DNA of 64,000 nucleotides from Tethya wilhelma (GCA_964030475.1 CAXIPT010000001.1:4214849-4278848); one strand, 5' to 3'; positions 40,601-52,879 are shown, counted from the first letter of the stretch. The notes: a model not told the origin generated them from the sequence alone. Numbers and translations are program-made.

Positions 40601-42706
40601 TTGTGATCCTCCTGCACTGAAGACTATCTGATCGTTTAGGATCCCTGAAGTGCTGTCACTAGTATCTATTTGACTAGACGTAATAGTACGTTGTTGTTCT
40701 GTTGTACCAGATTGTTGCAAGAATCCAAACAACTGTCCAGTTGAGACATCATTATTGATGAAGAGGAGGCCTCCAAGAGAATCAGGATTTTGTGGAGAAA
40801 ATTGGAAAAATGTTAAGTTGAAGTATACTCGTAAGTAAATAATAGGTTCCAACTCTGGAAATGTACTTTCAATATCAGCAATATATCTTGTTGCATTGAA
40901 ATGCAGTGTGTAATTGCTTGGAACTGTATCAAAAGGACAGAATATCAGATATAATTATATTAAAATTAGTTTGTACCATACATAATTATAGCTACATGGT
41001 ATATGATCTAAACTGTGCAGATATATATTAATTATCAAAGGTAAGTTTTTTGTCATTCTTCTCCTTGACATCATAGATAATATAAACTGCTATGCCGGCA
41101 TACATCCCATTCACTGTGCAACTGTATGTATAGCGTGAATTTGTACTTTGTGGCAAAATGCAGATCGTGAACGACTGGAAGTATAGAATTTGTATTGTAA
41201 CGTAAAACTATATAATTATGTAGGTGTTTCCAATCCCAGTTACGCAGTTTAGTATAACATTTGAAGGAATTTTTGCAAGGTCCTGTTTGATACACACATA
41301 CATTTATACACATATGGACTGTCAAGAAAATTTTGGTCCGGGAAACCAATATTCTTGGTAAATTTGGTCTGGAGGACCAAAATTCCCGTTAAAATGGGTT
41401 CCTCTCTGAAAATTCTAGTCCGGGCAGGACTCTAGTGTGTTATGACTGGCTACTATGTTGGGATACAATACTAAATCAGTTGGCTATTACTAAGTTCTGA
41501 TCAGTAAAATGAACTTTTCAGTCTGGCTCAGTCAGGATCTAAAACTCTGCACTCTGCTTTTCAGTCACCCCTGTCATCTTTTATGTGATATTAGTTTTCA
41601 GAATGTAGCCAGTGTCTCTGATTGACACCATAATTATTATACAGATATACACACTTTAATCATATGTATGTACCACGGAGCATGTACTGTCCAAGGCTGT
41701 CTAGTTGTGATGGTGATTTCTATGAAGATAAAGTTTCATCATGCCCTTTGACCCCTAACTTGCTAGCGCTAGTTTTGCACAGGTGGCCCTCAAAGCCAAG
41801 CATTTCTTACAATGCAAAAATCATGCACCGACCATGTAGAGAAGCTCTAGTAACAATTATTACTATCACATCTGGCCCCAGCAAAGGTCATTATCTCCTT
41901 TGCTCTTATTCACTTTTTCAGTTGAACCAAATTTTCGGAGGGGAACCAAAAATATTCAGGCAATTTTCTTCGAAAAAAAAAAGGTTTAGGGGACTAAAAT
42001 TTCAGGACCAAAATTCTAATGACAGGACCATCCAGGCCATTCTCTTTAAAGCCTTAAATGTTGCATACAGTGACTGGCAGTAAACAGTTAGTGTATTATG
42101 TCACACCGAGGATGGTGTCTTTATTATGTCTGTTATTATAGTCAACTTACGGGGTTCACACTGCACAGTAATATGGTTACCAAACTGAAAGTCAGGGCAT
42201 TGCTCTACACACTGATTGGTAGCAGTATTCAAATAGAATGGTAGATCACAAGCTGTAGTTCACAACCATGTCATTTAATATGAAATTATTTTTTGTAGTG
42301 AGATATCTTTATCAATATTTAGACTTACGTCGTTCTTGAATGGTAATGGTTGTTTCTCCAGCCCAAAATGTCAATTGAGTCTGTACAACTGAGAATCTGT
42401 TTAGAAGAAAACAAAGCTCAATAATCACTACATATGGGTTATGGCACTGTCATGTATACATACACAAAATATATGTCACCACTTCCAGCTGGAGGTGCTG
42501 TCCAACTAATTTCCACACTGCTCTTGTCATTTCTATCAACATGAGTAACAGTGGCCTGTTAAACAGAATAGATGGTAAAGCTCATCAAGCAAACTACCAC
42601 AGTCATTAGTATTGTGAAAGTCATATCCATGCAGTTCCTACATTTGCTGGGTTACAGTTGCTGTGTCTGTAGGTACTTCCTGTAGAAGGTGGTGTAGCAA
42701 ATACTC
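31612..42706 (-). CDS. Secreted Reeler-EGF(43)-LamG-Kazal protein, interrupted by gaps
   Basis: Very large extracellular protein. In transcript order: a Reeler domain (exons 42642-42706, 42474-42555, 42329-42396; NDKSSVEISWTAPPAGSGD then TQLTFWAG); a Cys-rich exon 42151-42252; a 145-aa module with no domain I recognise (exon 40489-40923, second copy 39109-39543); one 5.6-kb exon 33463-39053 with about 43 EGF modules followed by the start of a LamG-like fold (DVSIFAVFRQEPGNRGYILF); exon 33124-33379; partial exon 33076-33122; a second LamG-like unit (32401-32918, 32068-32315); a Kazal domain (31744-31948, CGTDGRTYLNSCFRTC); and a last exon 31612-31659 ending CREYTELIS. No membrane segment is seen. 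The 5' end is cut at 42719. Gaps at 33123 and 40186 break the model, and 40187-40434 repeats the start of the EGF exon. Confidence 0.8.
33123..33123. other. Assembly gap (N) within coding sequence
   Basis: On the minus strand the frame ends in LLCQSRTQM-stop at the gap and resumes in another frame (CLPTLNGYTCQPEP). Bases are therefore missing here, so the stop is probably not real. Confidence 0.75.
38818..40185. repeat. Duplicated block, copy 1 (matches 40187-41595)
   Basis: Contains the first EGF codons, the 145-aa module exon and flanking intron. The copy at 40187-41595 is collinear with scattered substitutions and small indels in both exon and intron. Each copy runs to the N at 40186 from its own side, as expected for two overlapping sequence pieces that were not merged. 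Confidence 0.85.
40186..40186. other. Assembly gap (N) between overlapping pieces
   Basis: The left piece ends GATATTAGTTTT, matching 41587-41598, and the right piece starts GAGCAATTTATTCC, matching about 38817. The true sequence probably has one copy. Confidence 0.8.
40924..42150. other. Intron of the Reeler/EGF gene
   Basis: 1.2 kb between the 145-aa module exon and the Cys-rich exon. Contains short paired words TTGGTCCGGGAAACCAA / TTGGTCTGGAGGACCAAAA near 41330-41380 that can fold on themselves. The 139-aa open frame at 41664-42083 (+) has no recognisable content. Confidence 0.5.
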
Positions 42707-42718
42707 CTATTGGGGAAT

Positions 42719-42719
42719 N
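42719..42719. other. Assembly gap (N), abrupt gene change
   Basis: Reeler exons stop on the left and TRAPPC8 exons begin on the right, both on the minus strand. Confidence 0.85.
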
Positions 42720-42762
42720 CACACACATCATGACGGCTACATTGTGCACACATCCAACTAAC

Positions 42763-44614
42763 CATTGACTACACAAATCGGCATCTTGGTATTGTCAGTT
42801 GTGTGATCCATGATGAGGGTTGATGGCAGGAAGTTCTCATGTTGAACTCCACTTACTCCTACAGATGCCTCCATTTCCAGCTCTTCCCACTGCTTTGACC
42901 CACTGTACCCTCGGCCGGGGTCATAATCACTTGCTCCTATTATTAAACTATTTGACGAACTTGCACTAGCGCTCTCAAGTTGCTTCAGATGCTGATTGAG
43001 GCTCGTTGAGCTCACACTGACCTCTGGACTCAAATTAAATGATGTCGATCTCGCTTTAGTGCTCAACTCTTCAACCAAGATATTGGAGTCGACCTCTAAA
43101 TTTTGACCGGCAGTATTGAAACTACTTGAGCGTGGCTTTACGGGAGAGTTTTTACTGAAACGAAGAGGCTGGGCTAGGATGGTCCTTGTGGGAGCAGTGG
43201 CAAACGTCACTCGGGTCAACTGAGACTGAATGAAAGGAACTGGCAATCGAGGGAGTCCATCAACGACCGTCTGTGTGGGTGTGTCCACGAGATCCTTTGG
43301 AGACAAGACCTGGTCCGATGACTCCAAGAGTTGCTGCAGGGGAGAGAGAAGAGTCAACATGAAGCTATTGAATAACAGGGCAAATTTGGTGAGCATTAGA
43401 TTTACTGAATTGATATTTCAATCCTGGCACATTGCAATGCTGCTGGTTCATAACTATTTGGCAATTGAAGAAGAATTTACGATTTGCTAAATATACTCAC
43501 TATTGTCATTACATCTAGTTACTGGGGGCTGTTATAACTGTTCTGTTTCAGTTATAACTGCATGTAAGTACATTTTATAACTGTGTGGTCATTTTGTCAA
43601 TCTAGTCTTCACAATGTACATGTGGAAATAATATTGTTGTTGTACATGTACGTATGGTAGGGACGTATTTTAATATAGATGGGCCAACAACAACAACAAA
43701 AAATCTAATTTTGCACATCGTATATAGCACATACATGTATGAAAATTTCTCTAATGTGAATATTAGTCAAACTAGTATGGTATAGCATACATAATATCCA
43801 TGCAGGCTAACATAATGAAAGAGACCTACATTGTGAACATAGATGTAGTCCTTGAGATTGAGCAACTGCTGAGAGACAGACACGGAGCTCTCGTGAGAGA
43901 GGAGCTGCTCAAAGGCCAGCTTGGCATCATTCAGTTGGTGGAGACTGAACGTGTGTCGAGCAAGACTGAAATGGATGTAGTCCTGTGGGAAAAGGTACAA
44001 TTTACGTATGTCAAATTGGGGACACAGGATTGTGCAAAACATACTTCAGCTAAGACCCATCCTTTTTGATCATAGACCTCCAGAGCTTGCTTGTACACTC
44101 GAGTACTGTGCACTTTCTGTGATAAACACACACACACATACTCACGCATTAGAGCACTGATTCTTAGGCATAGCTAACTCATAACCCGTACCTGAGCTGA
44201 TCGTGCATATCTATGTCCAGCCAGAATGAGATGCAGGGCATACTTCCTGATCATGGAGGGCTGCACACGAAGAAAGGCATGAGCAGCCTGTTCAACACAC
44301 ACTGCACTGCGAAGATCAGCATCCTGTGGGAGAGGAAGAAGAAACCAGTGCAACATGAGTGAAGAACACCTCACAAAAAGTATATTTCTTGTGATTGTAG
44401 CGAGCAACAAAGAAAGTACCCCGGCTACAAGAATGCATAGCCAATGTACCTCAGAGGTCATTCTGATATAGAGCTGGGTTAGGTCCCGATAGAGCCCTCT
44501 CTCCTTCAAGATCTCACTGAGAAGGAGGGAGGCTCGATGAGCATAGTGAGGGGCCCTGGATCAAAGGAACATCATGGAGAGTCAGTTGGACAAACAAACA
44601 ATGTTATAACGTGT

Positions 44615-44668
<54 letters not shown>

Positions 44669-45498
44669 GTGTGTGTGTGTGTAGGAAACAAAGCCAACTT
44701 AAGTGCAAGTCAACAAAGATAGATAAAATGCTGCACATGTAAGCACTCCTTGTCCCAAACTCTGCAATAAAAACAGCACAATTTTTATCCAGTTGACTCA
44801 CTTGCATGAGAGATTATAGACGGAAGAAGCCTCCTCAAGATAAGAGACCACTTCCCTCTTGGTGGAGGACAGCATGTAGGACGACATGGCACACATCTCC
44901 TACAGATTGAAACCAAACCCAGTCACAAAATAATCATCACCACTTATGCACAAGAGGTCAACCCACAGCTATGTGCATACATACACACAACACAAGTTAG
45001 CCTCATTCCCAGGCTTCCTCTCCCCTCAGTAAAGATAAGGGCCTGGGAATGAAGCTAGCACAAGTGAGCTACAGCCATAACGTACAACACACAAACAATG
45101 CAGAAATTCTGCGCTCACCACTGATCCAGCGTAGTAGAGCCAGGCACTGGCTCCCTGGAAGTCCTTCTTGACCTGATGGTAGCTGTGGAAGGCTAGGTCA
45201 TAGTTCTGCAGGAGGAAGGCAATGTCTCCCAGCTGGCGTTGGAGGATTTCGATGGAATTGTTGGAATAGCTACACATGTAGATAATGAGTGGATAAGTGC
45301 ACTTAACAATATTTACATTCACAGTACTACAGTGCTTGCATGGTCTATGTGTACATGAGGAATTTTTGTTATAGAAAATATGTAGGATTAGTCTTACTTT
45401 GGTTCATCTGAAACGACATTGTTGGGTCCCTGAAACATCTTTAAGAATTTGTTGCTCATGTAGCTGATGCTACGACGGACACTCCTCTGTTTGACAAC
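42763..45498 (-). CDS. TRAPPC8: TRAPPC8 central exons, displaced piece
   Basis: Exons in transcript order: 45398-45498, 45119-45269, 44802-44899, 44450-44555, 44192-44323, 44045-44116, 43830-43982, 42763-43333. The first three duplicate 5306-5406, 5027-5177 and 4708-4805 almost exactly, with flanking introns and the same hairpin repeat. The other five are absent from the first locus and continue TRAPPC8 in order: HRASLLLSEILKERGLYRDL, LRSAVCVEQAAHAFLRVQPS, VYKQALEVYDQKGWVLAE, ARHTFSLHQLNDAKLAFEQL and the segment ending NTKMPICVVNG. Phases are intact throughout. No start or stop lies in the piece, so it is best read as an allelic or misplaced segment of the 1.4-7.8 kb gene. A separate partial gene copy is less likely. 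Confidence 0.9.
44611..44683. repeat. (GT)n microsatellite in TRAPPC8 intron
   Basis: About 35 GT units with one GC interruption. It corresponds to the tract where the first TRAPPC8 locus is broken at 4570. Confidence 0.9.
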
Positions 45499-45583
45499 CT
45501 ACAGAGGAAGTAATCAAGACATGCAGATTACAAGAGAAGTTGTACAAGACTGAGTGTCATGATAATCTACCAGGAGACAGACA

Positions 45584-45584
<1 letters not shown>

Positions 45585-45621
<37 letters not shown>

Positions 45622-45622
45622 N
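45585..45622. repeat. (CA)n microsatellite ending in an assembly gap
   Basis: CA tract that runs into the N at 45622. The same intron in the first locus (5488-5540) has CA runs broken by CATA and continues into TRAPPC8. Confidence 0.85.
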
Positions 45623-46467
45623 TGCTCGTACAAAGGGACCACATACTTGCACATGATCATAATTCCATTATAGATGTAGTATGCACCCTGCTGGTGGTAT
45701 GGAGTATAATGATATGCATGAGGTCTAGGTTTGTGAATGGAGGCATAGTCAAAATAGCAACGGCACCACACACAAGCATACAGCACACACACACTGATGT
45801 ATACACCTCCCCTAAGCTTTTCTGATCAAACTGTTGTGTGCACCCAAAATGTGTGCCGAGACACAGTTTGAGCTTGAGACTATGAATCATGGATTATGGG
45901 TTAGGTGTTGTTGTTTATTCCAAAGCGTCAATTGGAATCTAATTAAAACTTTATCCTGGTCAACAACAACAACATACAATCTTAAACAAACATACGACAT
46001 GTGCACGTACATTAATTGTTTCGTAATAGACAGCTATACACTAGTTCACAAAACTATGTACGTTTCAGAGTTTTTAAACAGCTATATAGATTTTTATTTT
46101 TGCATTTCCTTGGAAACATATGTGCCTACCCCCTACCTCCTTTCCTCCCCCACTGTGTGCTCACTGCATGCATGGTATGAATATTCAATACTACTCCAGC
46201 AATAAACAGCCTATAGACGCCATCCAGGCAGTTCTATTTTATTTTGTGGGATGCATGCATGTATGAGTGTGTGTAGTTAACAAATAACTCTTAACCATTT
46301 GCAAATGTGGCATGGTTGTGGTCTGACAAAAATTGCAAACTTGGTCTTGTGACATGTGAAACAGCGCTAAAAGGAAAGGGGAAAAGGTAGTGAATTACTG
46401 AAATGGCCAGACAATGTTTTTACACACACAATGGTCATGGTGACCTATGGCAAATTTGATGTTATAC
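45623..46467. other. Non-coding stretch 3' of the last Spire exon seen
   Basis: Should be a Spire intron. No continuation of the Spire box or FYVE-like zinc finger was found, so the remaining exons are missing at the 45622 gap. Confidence 0.6.
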
Positions 46468-49400
46468 CTTTTGTGTCCTAATTTCATGAAAGAGTCTTTC
46501 ATTCTCCAATTGAAGGTCAAGCAGTTCACCTTTTGCTTCAATCTGACGAATGTGTACCACTTCAGAGATGGTCAGATCAACAGAGGGTGGGCCTTCCTTG
46601 CTCAGCACCGAGACAAACACCTGGGCAGCATGCACACACAATTGTTATGGACATGAGTGCACTAACAATACAACATGTGTATGTATATAGCATTACAGCT
46701 GAGCTTGATTCTGAGCTTGACAAGGAAAGTTGAGAGAGCGTCTCTTCTTCAAACACACACTCGTTGCTATTGGTTACTGTATTGACACCCACGTGTTTGG
46801 ATTGTGAAGATTGTGGACTGTCATCAGTGGCAATGGATGGTGACTGCTACAATAGAATTGTTGTGCAAAAGATGACATGTAAACCCATTGGTTCTCTATA
46901 ATATTATTGGACATCATGTCACAGCATTCAGTAGCCTGTTATTAAGTACCATGAATAATGCAAAAGGCTATGAATAATTGATGATTGATTTGGAAGATAA
47001 ACTCTCAACCGCTGAAAACATTGGGTGTCTCTAACCTCAGCAAACACACATCACACCACCACACCTTACATACTGTGGGGTCAATGATTCATTGAAAGTA
47101 GAGTACAATGGCTTTACCTTTTCTTGTTGACCAACAAAGGCACCAGCTGGAGAAGGAAATGGAACGGGGAACCAATCATCAACGTCTGACTGGGACTTGC
47201 AGATACGAAAGTGACCTTCTGAATAATTCCGCCCTGTTTGAATAAATTAATCACCATTGCCATAACAATTGAAAGGAAGGTCCACACATCTGAATGTGAA
47301 CCAACTCACAGTTATTCATTTTGTACGTGTTATAGTTATGCCTTACTTGGTGAACACCTTTCCACTTTTCTAAGTGTACGTGGCATTTGGATCTCTTCCA
47401 TGAGTGACTCCATAGGAGAGATGGGCATTGCTACTGGAGACACTGCCCTCAAGGGACGGTGGGATGCCTGTGAACAAATATCATAGAGTATGTATGAATT
47501 ATTAGCAGGGGTCCTAGATGTAAGTGAGTGATTACAGGTTTAAGTGTTGGTCTGGTCTTTAGCTCCAGCATCAGGTCAGTGTGTATGTCACCCACTGTAG
47601 CTCTTCGAGATAGGCGCTTTTTCTGAAGAGGCTAAAAGTAAGAAACTTTCATCACTGAGATGTTACACAAAACTTTGTTAATATGCTGGTAGAGAATCTC
47701 AATCTTTGGGAGGGTTATCATTATGGGATGTTCAGGGGTCAATAATAGTGAGCTTTTCATGCATTCTAATAAACTCACATGGGTTTGGTCTAAACGTAGG
47801 CTGAGTTTTCGTGGTGGACTGTGATGTTGTCTATTGAGCTGCTCAATAGAGATGATAATCAAAGTCAAAGTGGCTCCGTGTGTGTGTGTATATGTTTGTG
47901 TGTTCATAATCCACTCACTTTGACTCTGCTGAGTGTTGTCTTATCAAACTTGTTAATCTCCATCAAGAACCTATCATGTTTGGACAGCTCCACTTTAGCA
48001 GGTTGTCTGGTGCATGACTCTGGTGGAATCTATCAACAAAATTCATTACTATATATAATGATAGAATTGTGCTTACGTAAAATATTTGGCTTACACTCTT
48101 CAGCACAGTACCCCTCCTGATATCTTCCAACACACTCACCCAGCACCTCAGCTGTGTAGTTTGGAACAACCATGTTTTGTAACCACACACACAACCATCC
48201 CTTAGTACATAATATGAGGTGACCTGTGATAGCCTTAAGTTGTACCTGTCCTTCTTTGTTTGAGGATATGGTGACTTTCTCCTCTTGATTCAGGTCAATG
48301 ATAGCTGAGGCTTCTTCCACCATGCTCCTACAAACAGCTGTGAAGTGGGCATCAGGATCCGACAGCTCCAACACATGGTACTCACATGCCTGGCCAGATT
48401 AATATATAATTTTAGAGAATATAATGTGAAAATGCACAAAAATGTACACATGTATATACCTTGATGACACGCTGGAGCTCTTGGTCCCATGACTCATCGC
48501 AGGGAGCAGTTGTATCATTGATAATCCCAGAGTCCCTGGTTGACGTGGAGGCAGGACTACTACAGACAGAGTCAGCTTCTAGCATTCCAGGCAAACTATC
48601 GCTATCAGTGCAACTGTTTGTGTGTACAGAAAGTTAGTGAGTGAGAAACTCGATAAGGTGGCCATCTAATGCTACACACGTACTATTCTCCAGTGAGCCA
48701 TTTTATTAGAGACTCTAATGGTGATGACAGCTCCCTCTCTTCATCCTCAGCCAGTCCAAAGTCCAGCAGGGAATACACCACAATACCAATATCAAGGAGC
48801 ACCTGGAAGTGGGCAAATTATTGTGGTCACTGTAAAGGTCACATTGAGAGTGTGTGACTATAACCTCTTTGAAGTCTCTGTGTTTCTTTAAAGCTGGTTT
48901 TCCTGTACATGTGGACACATGTGCATGTTGTTGACAATTTAGTGTTATTAACAAATTTGCAAGTGGTTTACAAGATGACACAAGTGAGCAAGAATTGGTG
49001 AAAAAATATGTGAACAGAATGTACAGGAAAATGGTGATAATTGGTGTAATTTAAATTATGTCGCTAATTTTCAGCAGGTGGTCACATTTTGGTAAAAACA
49101 TGTCATAACTATGCATTTACAAGCTTATGGTTAGACATAGCTGTGTTATCCATGCATTACAACTCATGTATTAAAATGTTCGGGACCAAAAACAACTGAA
49201 ATGCTCATCTCAAAAACAATACATACTAGCTATTTCATAATTATGTATGAAAGAATGATCCCTACATTCCAGTGATTCCAATAATACATTCCATTGCGGT
49301 AACTCCTACCTCTTTTCTTCACCATCTCTATCTTTCCACATGGTGTCACCATTAGTCCAGTCATACTAATGCTGTACTTGTTGGTCAACTCTGAGGACCA

Positions 49401-49550
49401 AGGCCATTTGGTTTGCTGTAGCATAGCACAGCACTGGTAGCACACTGCCCATGCTTGCTCCTCTGTAAAGGGGGATGCAAATCTCTTTGTCAATTCCTCT
49501 AGAGTAAGGCCTCGAGGTGTTAGGCCATTTTTAGAGCTGCTCTTCTCCAT
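46468..49550 (-). CDS. SPIRE: Spire actin nucleator (KIND plus four WH2), 3' end missing
   Basis: Actin nucleator that works with formins on vesicles (family knowledge). Thirteen exons: 49310-49550, 48865-48902, 48684-48802, 48460-48613, 48246-48389, 48095-48223, 47919-48029, 47779-47838, 47536-47631, 47347-47467, 47118-47233, 46697-46846, 46468-46620; 544 codons in one frame. The KIND domain has EEQAWAVCYQCCAMLQQT and IGIVVYSLLDFGLAEDEERE, followed by the DAHFTAVCRSMVEEA block. Four WH2-like motifs follow: WVSVLEDIRRGTVLKS, RFLMEINKFDKTTLSRVK, HTDLMLELKTRPTLKP and ESLMEEIQMPRTLRKVE. The last exon has LTISEVVHIRQIEAKGELL, the helix preceding the Spire box. The start ATG at 49550 is the first in frame. 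Spire box and zinc finger are not in the window. Confidence 0.9.
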
Positions 49551-49881
49551 CAATGATGCTCACTGCTCAAGCTAGCACTCTATTTTAACGCAATGCCTTA
49601 CCCGTGTGGACGAACGTGTACGATGGAACTGTGCAAATGATGGCGACGACCCATACCGTAATTTCCAGACAAGCTCTCGTACTCACAGTGGTCATGACTT
49701 TTTCAACAGTTCTAGATGTGCAGCACCCAGTCGTGACGATCATCCGACACTATGTATGCTCTTATAATTAGTTTGCTCACAAATAAATATGAAAAACATT
49801 TTAAGAATAAATTCAAAATACACAATCGTACAAAAGTACAATAGAATCTTTGACTGAAACTAGTACAGCATAATTAATGTC
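49551..49881. other. Short intergenic region, ESRP 3' end to Spire 5' end
   Basis: 331 bp between tandem minus-strand genes, with the Spire promoter and the ESRP 3' UTR. Nothing else seen. Confidence 0.5.
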
Positions 49882-50044
49882 TCAGTTCAGTGATAGCTCA
49901 ACATATCTGTGCCCTATGTGTTTCCTATCCTTCTCCCTAACAGCCTGCTGAGCCAAAGCTCGGGAGGTGAAGGTGATGTATGCTATACCTGTGAAAGATC
50001 CAGACTGGTTGTATATTAATTCAATATCACTTTCTTCCACCTGT

Positions 50045-50113
<69 letters not shown>

Positions 50114-52879
50114 NCCCCCTCCACTACCCTGCTCCTGTATGGCTTGATATACCTCATCACCTGAGCATTGGAATACATCGACATATCGAGAGCCCATGTA
50201 CTGTTTGTGCAGCTGATCACAAGCTTTTTTGGCAGCTTCTACAGAGGTCATCTGAACATAGCAGTCACCAGTGGCACGATTCTAAAGTTGACACAAGAAA
50301 GAAACATCTACAATGACCACACAAAATGGCCCAAATAATTTTGTCCACTCACTGTAGCATTGACCACCAAATGCACACCCTTTGTAGCAATGTCATCTCT
50401 TAAGCTGCCAAAGAACTGGAGCACATCTTCGGGGGTACAGGACCACGGCAAGCCACGCAGCTTGACACACCTCCTCTCACGACCTTTCAAACCCTCAAGT
50501 TCAGGGTCGGCTGTTAGAGTGAGCCCAAGAAGACTTGAAAAGTGGCGTCGTTGTTGAGGTAAGCCAGAACGACTCAGAACCTGGAGGGAGAGAAGAAACC
50601 AACAAGATTTAATCACTGTTTACTTGTTTGTTTGTGTCGATGTGTTGAGATGAATTGGAGCAATTAATGGCCAAGAAGAGAATCAATGGGAGCAATTACT
50701 ACTGTCTGTTAATTAATACTAATACATACCGTCTTGAACTCCTTTAAGGAGCTGCTGAAAAGCTCTACATAACGAGAACCCATTGTCAAGTTGTCCAACT
50801 TGAGAGCCTTATCGTGGTCTACTTGAGTTGCAAACAGAGCAAATGCATCTCCAGACACACGAGAATCTGAGAGGTGGACAATGAACACACCATCCTCTCC
50901 ACGGAACACTGGGGCAGCTCCAGCAAAGAAATCAACCTAGAAAGAAGAGAGGAAAGAAAGATCCATTTGGAATACTGATGCTTATTATTTTTTTTTAGCA
51001 TCAGTCTCTCACTATGTCAGTCTTAGTTGCTTTATATGGCAGTCCCTGCATTTTGACTATGAATACAGAGCATTTTTCATCGTCACCTCCAGCTAAGCGT
51101 ATGAAATCTTCGGGTGTTGCATCATACAACTGAAAGATCAAGACATGACAAAGAGTTTGACTCCAGTATGTGAATAAATACTACACAGCATTATAGTATA
51201 CCTCAATGTAGCGTTGTTGAAGGTAGTAGTTATTCCTCTTGAAAGCTAATTCAGCCTCCTCTGGCGTTTCAAGGACTACAAACGCTTCACCGTTTCTCCT
51301 CCCAAGACCATTGATGCCAAACACCACTCCACCTCTGTGAAAGAAGATGGAAGTACATCCTAGTAATTGACAGGAAAGAGTGTCTGCATGTACTGGCCTC
51401 ACATCAAAGCAAGGCTTGGCTGAGAAGTCATGTATCATAGACACAACGGAAAACTTTACAACTAATGGTAGACTTGCTATGTTGTATTCAGTATGTTTTT
51501 TTTGAACATTTTAGGAACAAACATGCACCTCTCTACTCACGGTATGCAGTTCAATCCACAGAGGAAGCCTGCCACATCTTCAGGCTTAGCTCTGAAAGGG
51601 AGACCAATTAGCTTCACAACACACTTCTCCTTAACCAGAGCAGGGCTACGGGAGAAAAGCAATTGATAATGCGCAAACATGTTGGTGAGTAGACATTGTG
51701 AAAACTTACTTTGGAGTAGCGGTCAAATCAGCGTGTTTAATGATCTCGGGGTTCTGAAACACATGTCCTACATGGAATTGATAAGACAGACAGTAGTACA
51801 CGTACAGGACATGGAAGTCAGGACTCAAACCTTGAGCAATGAGTTTTCGAGCTATTTCGCACATGAGTCCAACCTCGGGCAGTCCAGCTCGTGAACTGCT
51901 GCCAGAAGAGGCAATTTGTAAGACTACAATACATGGTAACGTGAAGGAAATGAAATTACCAACATCTTTACTGGCTTATACTAGTATTTCTCTATTGTTC
52001 AAGGATAGACCTAATGACATTAACAACATAAGGCAATGTAGAACCACCAAAATGTAATTAGCAACACAACAAATGCCAAAACCATTAGTCAGCCAGTCAG
52101 TAATTATTGCTTTAGAGGATACATTCAGACATCTGCTCCAGATTAGGTGGTACATCTTTAAAGCGTTTGGCAAATTCTTTGTTGATGTCGAAGAACTGAT
52201 TGAAGTAGCTTCCTAGTTTGATTTGACCCTTGTAGGCCTCGGGGTGAAGAATGTGACGCAAAGGAAGTGGGCCATTTGTCATCAGAGAGAATGTACTCCC
52301 AGACAACTTGGACATAGAAGCATGAAACTGTGTGTGCGAGTATACAAAGAATGGTGATACATACTTGTGGCTATTTGTACACTGGTGTTAAATATTGCCA
52401 AATCTGGACTACATGCCAAAACAGCTCGAGCTGTCAACATGCATACCTGACCAAGTGCACTCTCTAAACTGCTGGCACCACGTAACATGTCTTGAGTAAT
52501 CCCAGAGGGGAGCTGACTCCTGCTGGACACTCCTCCATGAGGACACACGGACACCTGTTCCTTAGTAACGGCCTGCATTGGCCCATAAAGATACACAGTT
52601 TCCTAGTTAAGAGCATTATCTACAACTACCCTCCCACATTCCATGGTCAAAATCAAAATTATTGTTAATCAGAATAATAAGAGAACGAATATCACTGCTC
52701 CCTTTTGTTATCAAAATCCACTCTTTTTATCTGCCTCCCTAATTAATACCCACCTGATTTTTGGCAATGCTTAGTGTCTGCCAAGCCAGTAACACGATCT
52801 GACCTTCATCTCCTTCCTCTGCGTTTCCAGTTGCTGCAATAGAGATCAAAACTAAGTGTTCTAATGGACGCCCGGCCAT
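49882..52879 (-). CDS. ESRP: ESRP / Fusilli-type RNA-binding splicing regulator
   Basis: RNA-binding regulator of alternative splicing, in vertebrates controlling epithelial programmes (family knowledge). About 570 aa in 12 exons: 52754-52879, 52447-52602, 52123-52306, 51831-51923, 51710-51767, 51541-51645, 51202-51334, 51013-51129, 50730-50936, 50353-50580, about 50128-50281, 49882-50040. ATG at 52879 gives MAGRPLEHLVLISIAATGNA, aligned with the ESRP N-terminal exonuclease-like domain (GQIVLLAWQTL, PLPLRHILHPEAYKGQIKLG). RRM-type (qRRM) domains follow: VVKLIGLPFRAKPEDVAGFL with GRRNGEAFVVLETPEEAELA; FIVKMQGLPYKATKTDI with SGDAFALFATQ; CVKLRGLPWSCTPEDVLQFF with ATGDCYVQMTS; and a shorter C-terminal remnant. 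The donor of the penultimate exon is uncertain because of the gap at 50114. Confidence 0.9.
50046..50114. repeat. (GT)n microsatellite ending in an assembly gap
   Basis: About 33 GT units in the last ESRP intron, running into the N at 50114. Confidence 0.9.

Noticed and set aside
41664..42083. 139-aa open frame on + strand
   Set aside because: Located in an intron of the Reeler/EGF gene, opposite strand, no recognisable motif.
44611..44807. Short frames encoding His-Thr or Val-Cys runs near GT/CA tracts
   Set aside because: Microsatellite translation only; the same applies at 5422-5637, 18101-18385, 45514-45825 and 49967-50316.
42763..45498. Second independent TRAPPC8 gene
   Set aside because: It lacks both ends, overlaps the first locus almost identically including introns, and exactly fills most of its gap; misplaced allele is simpler.
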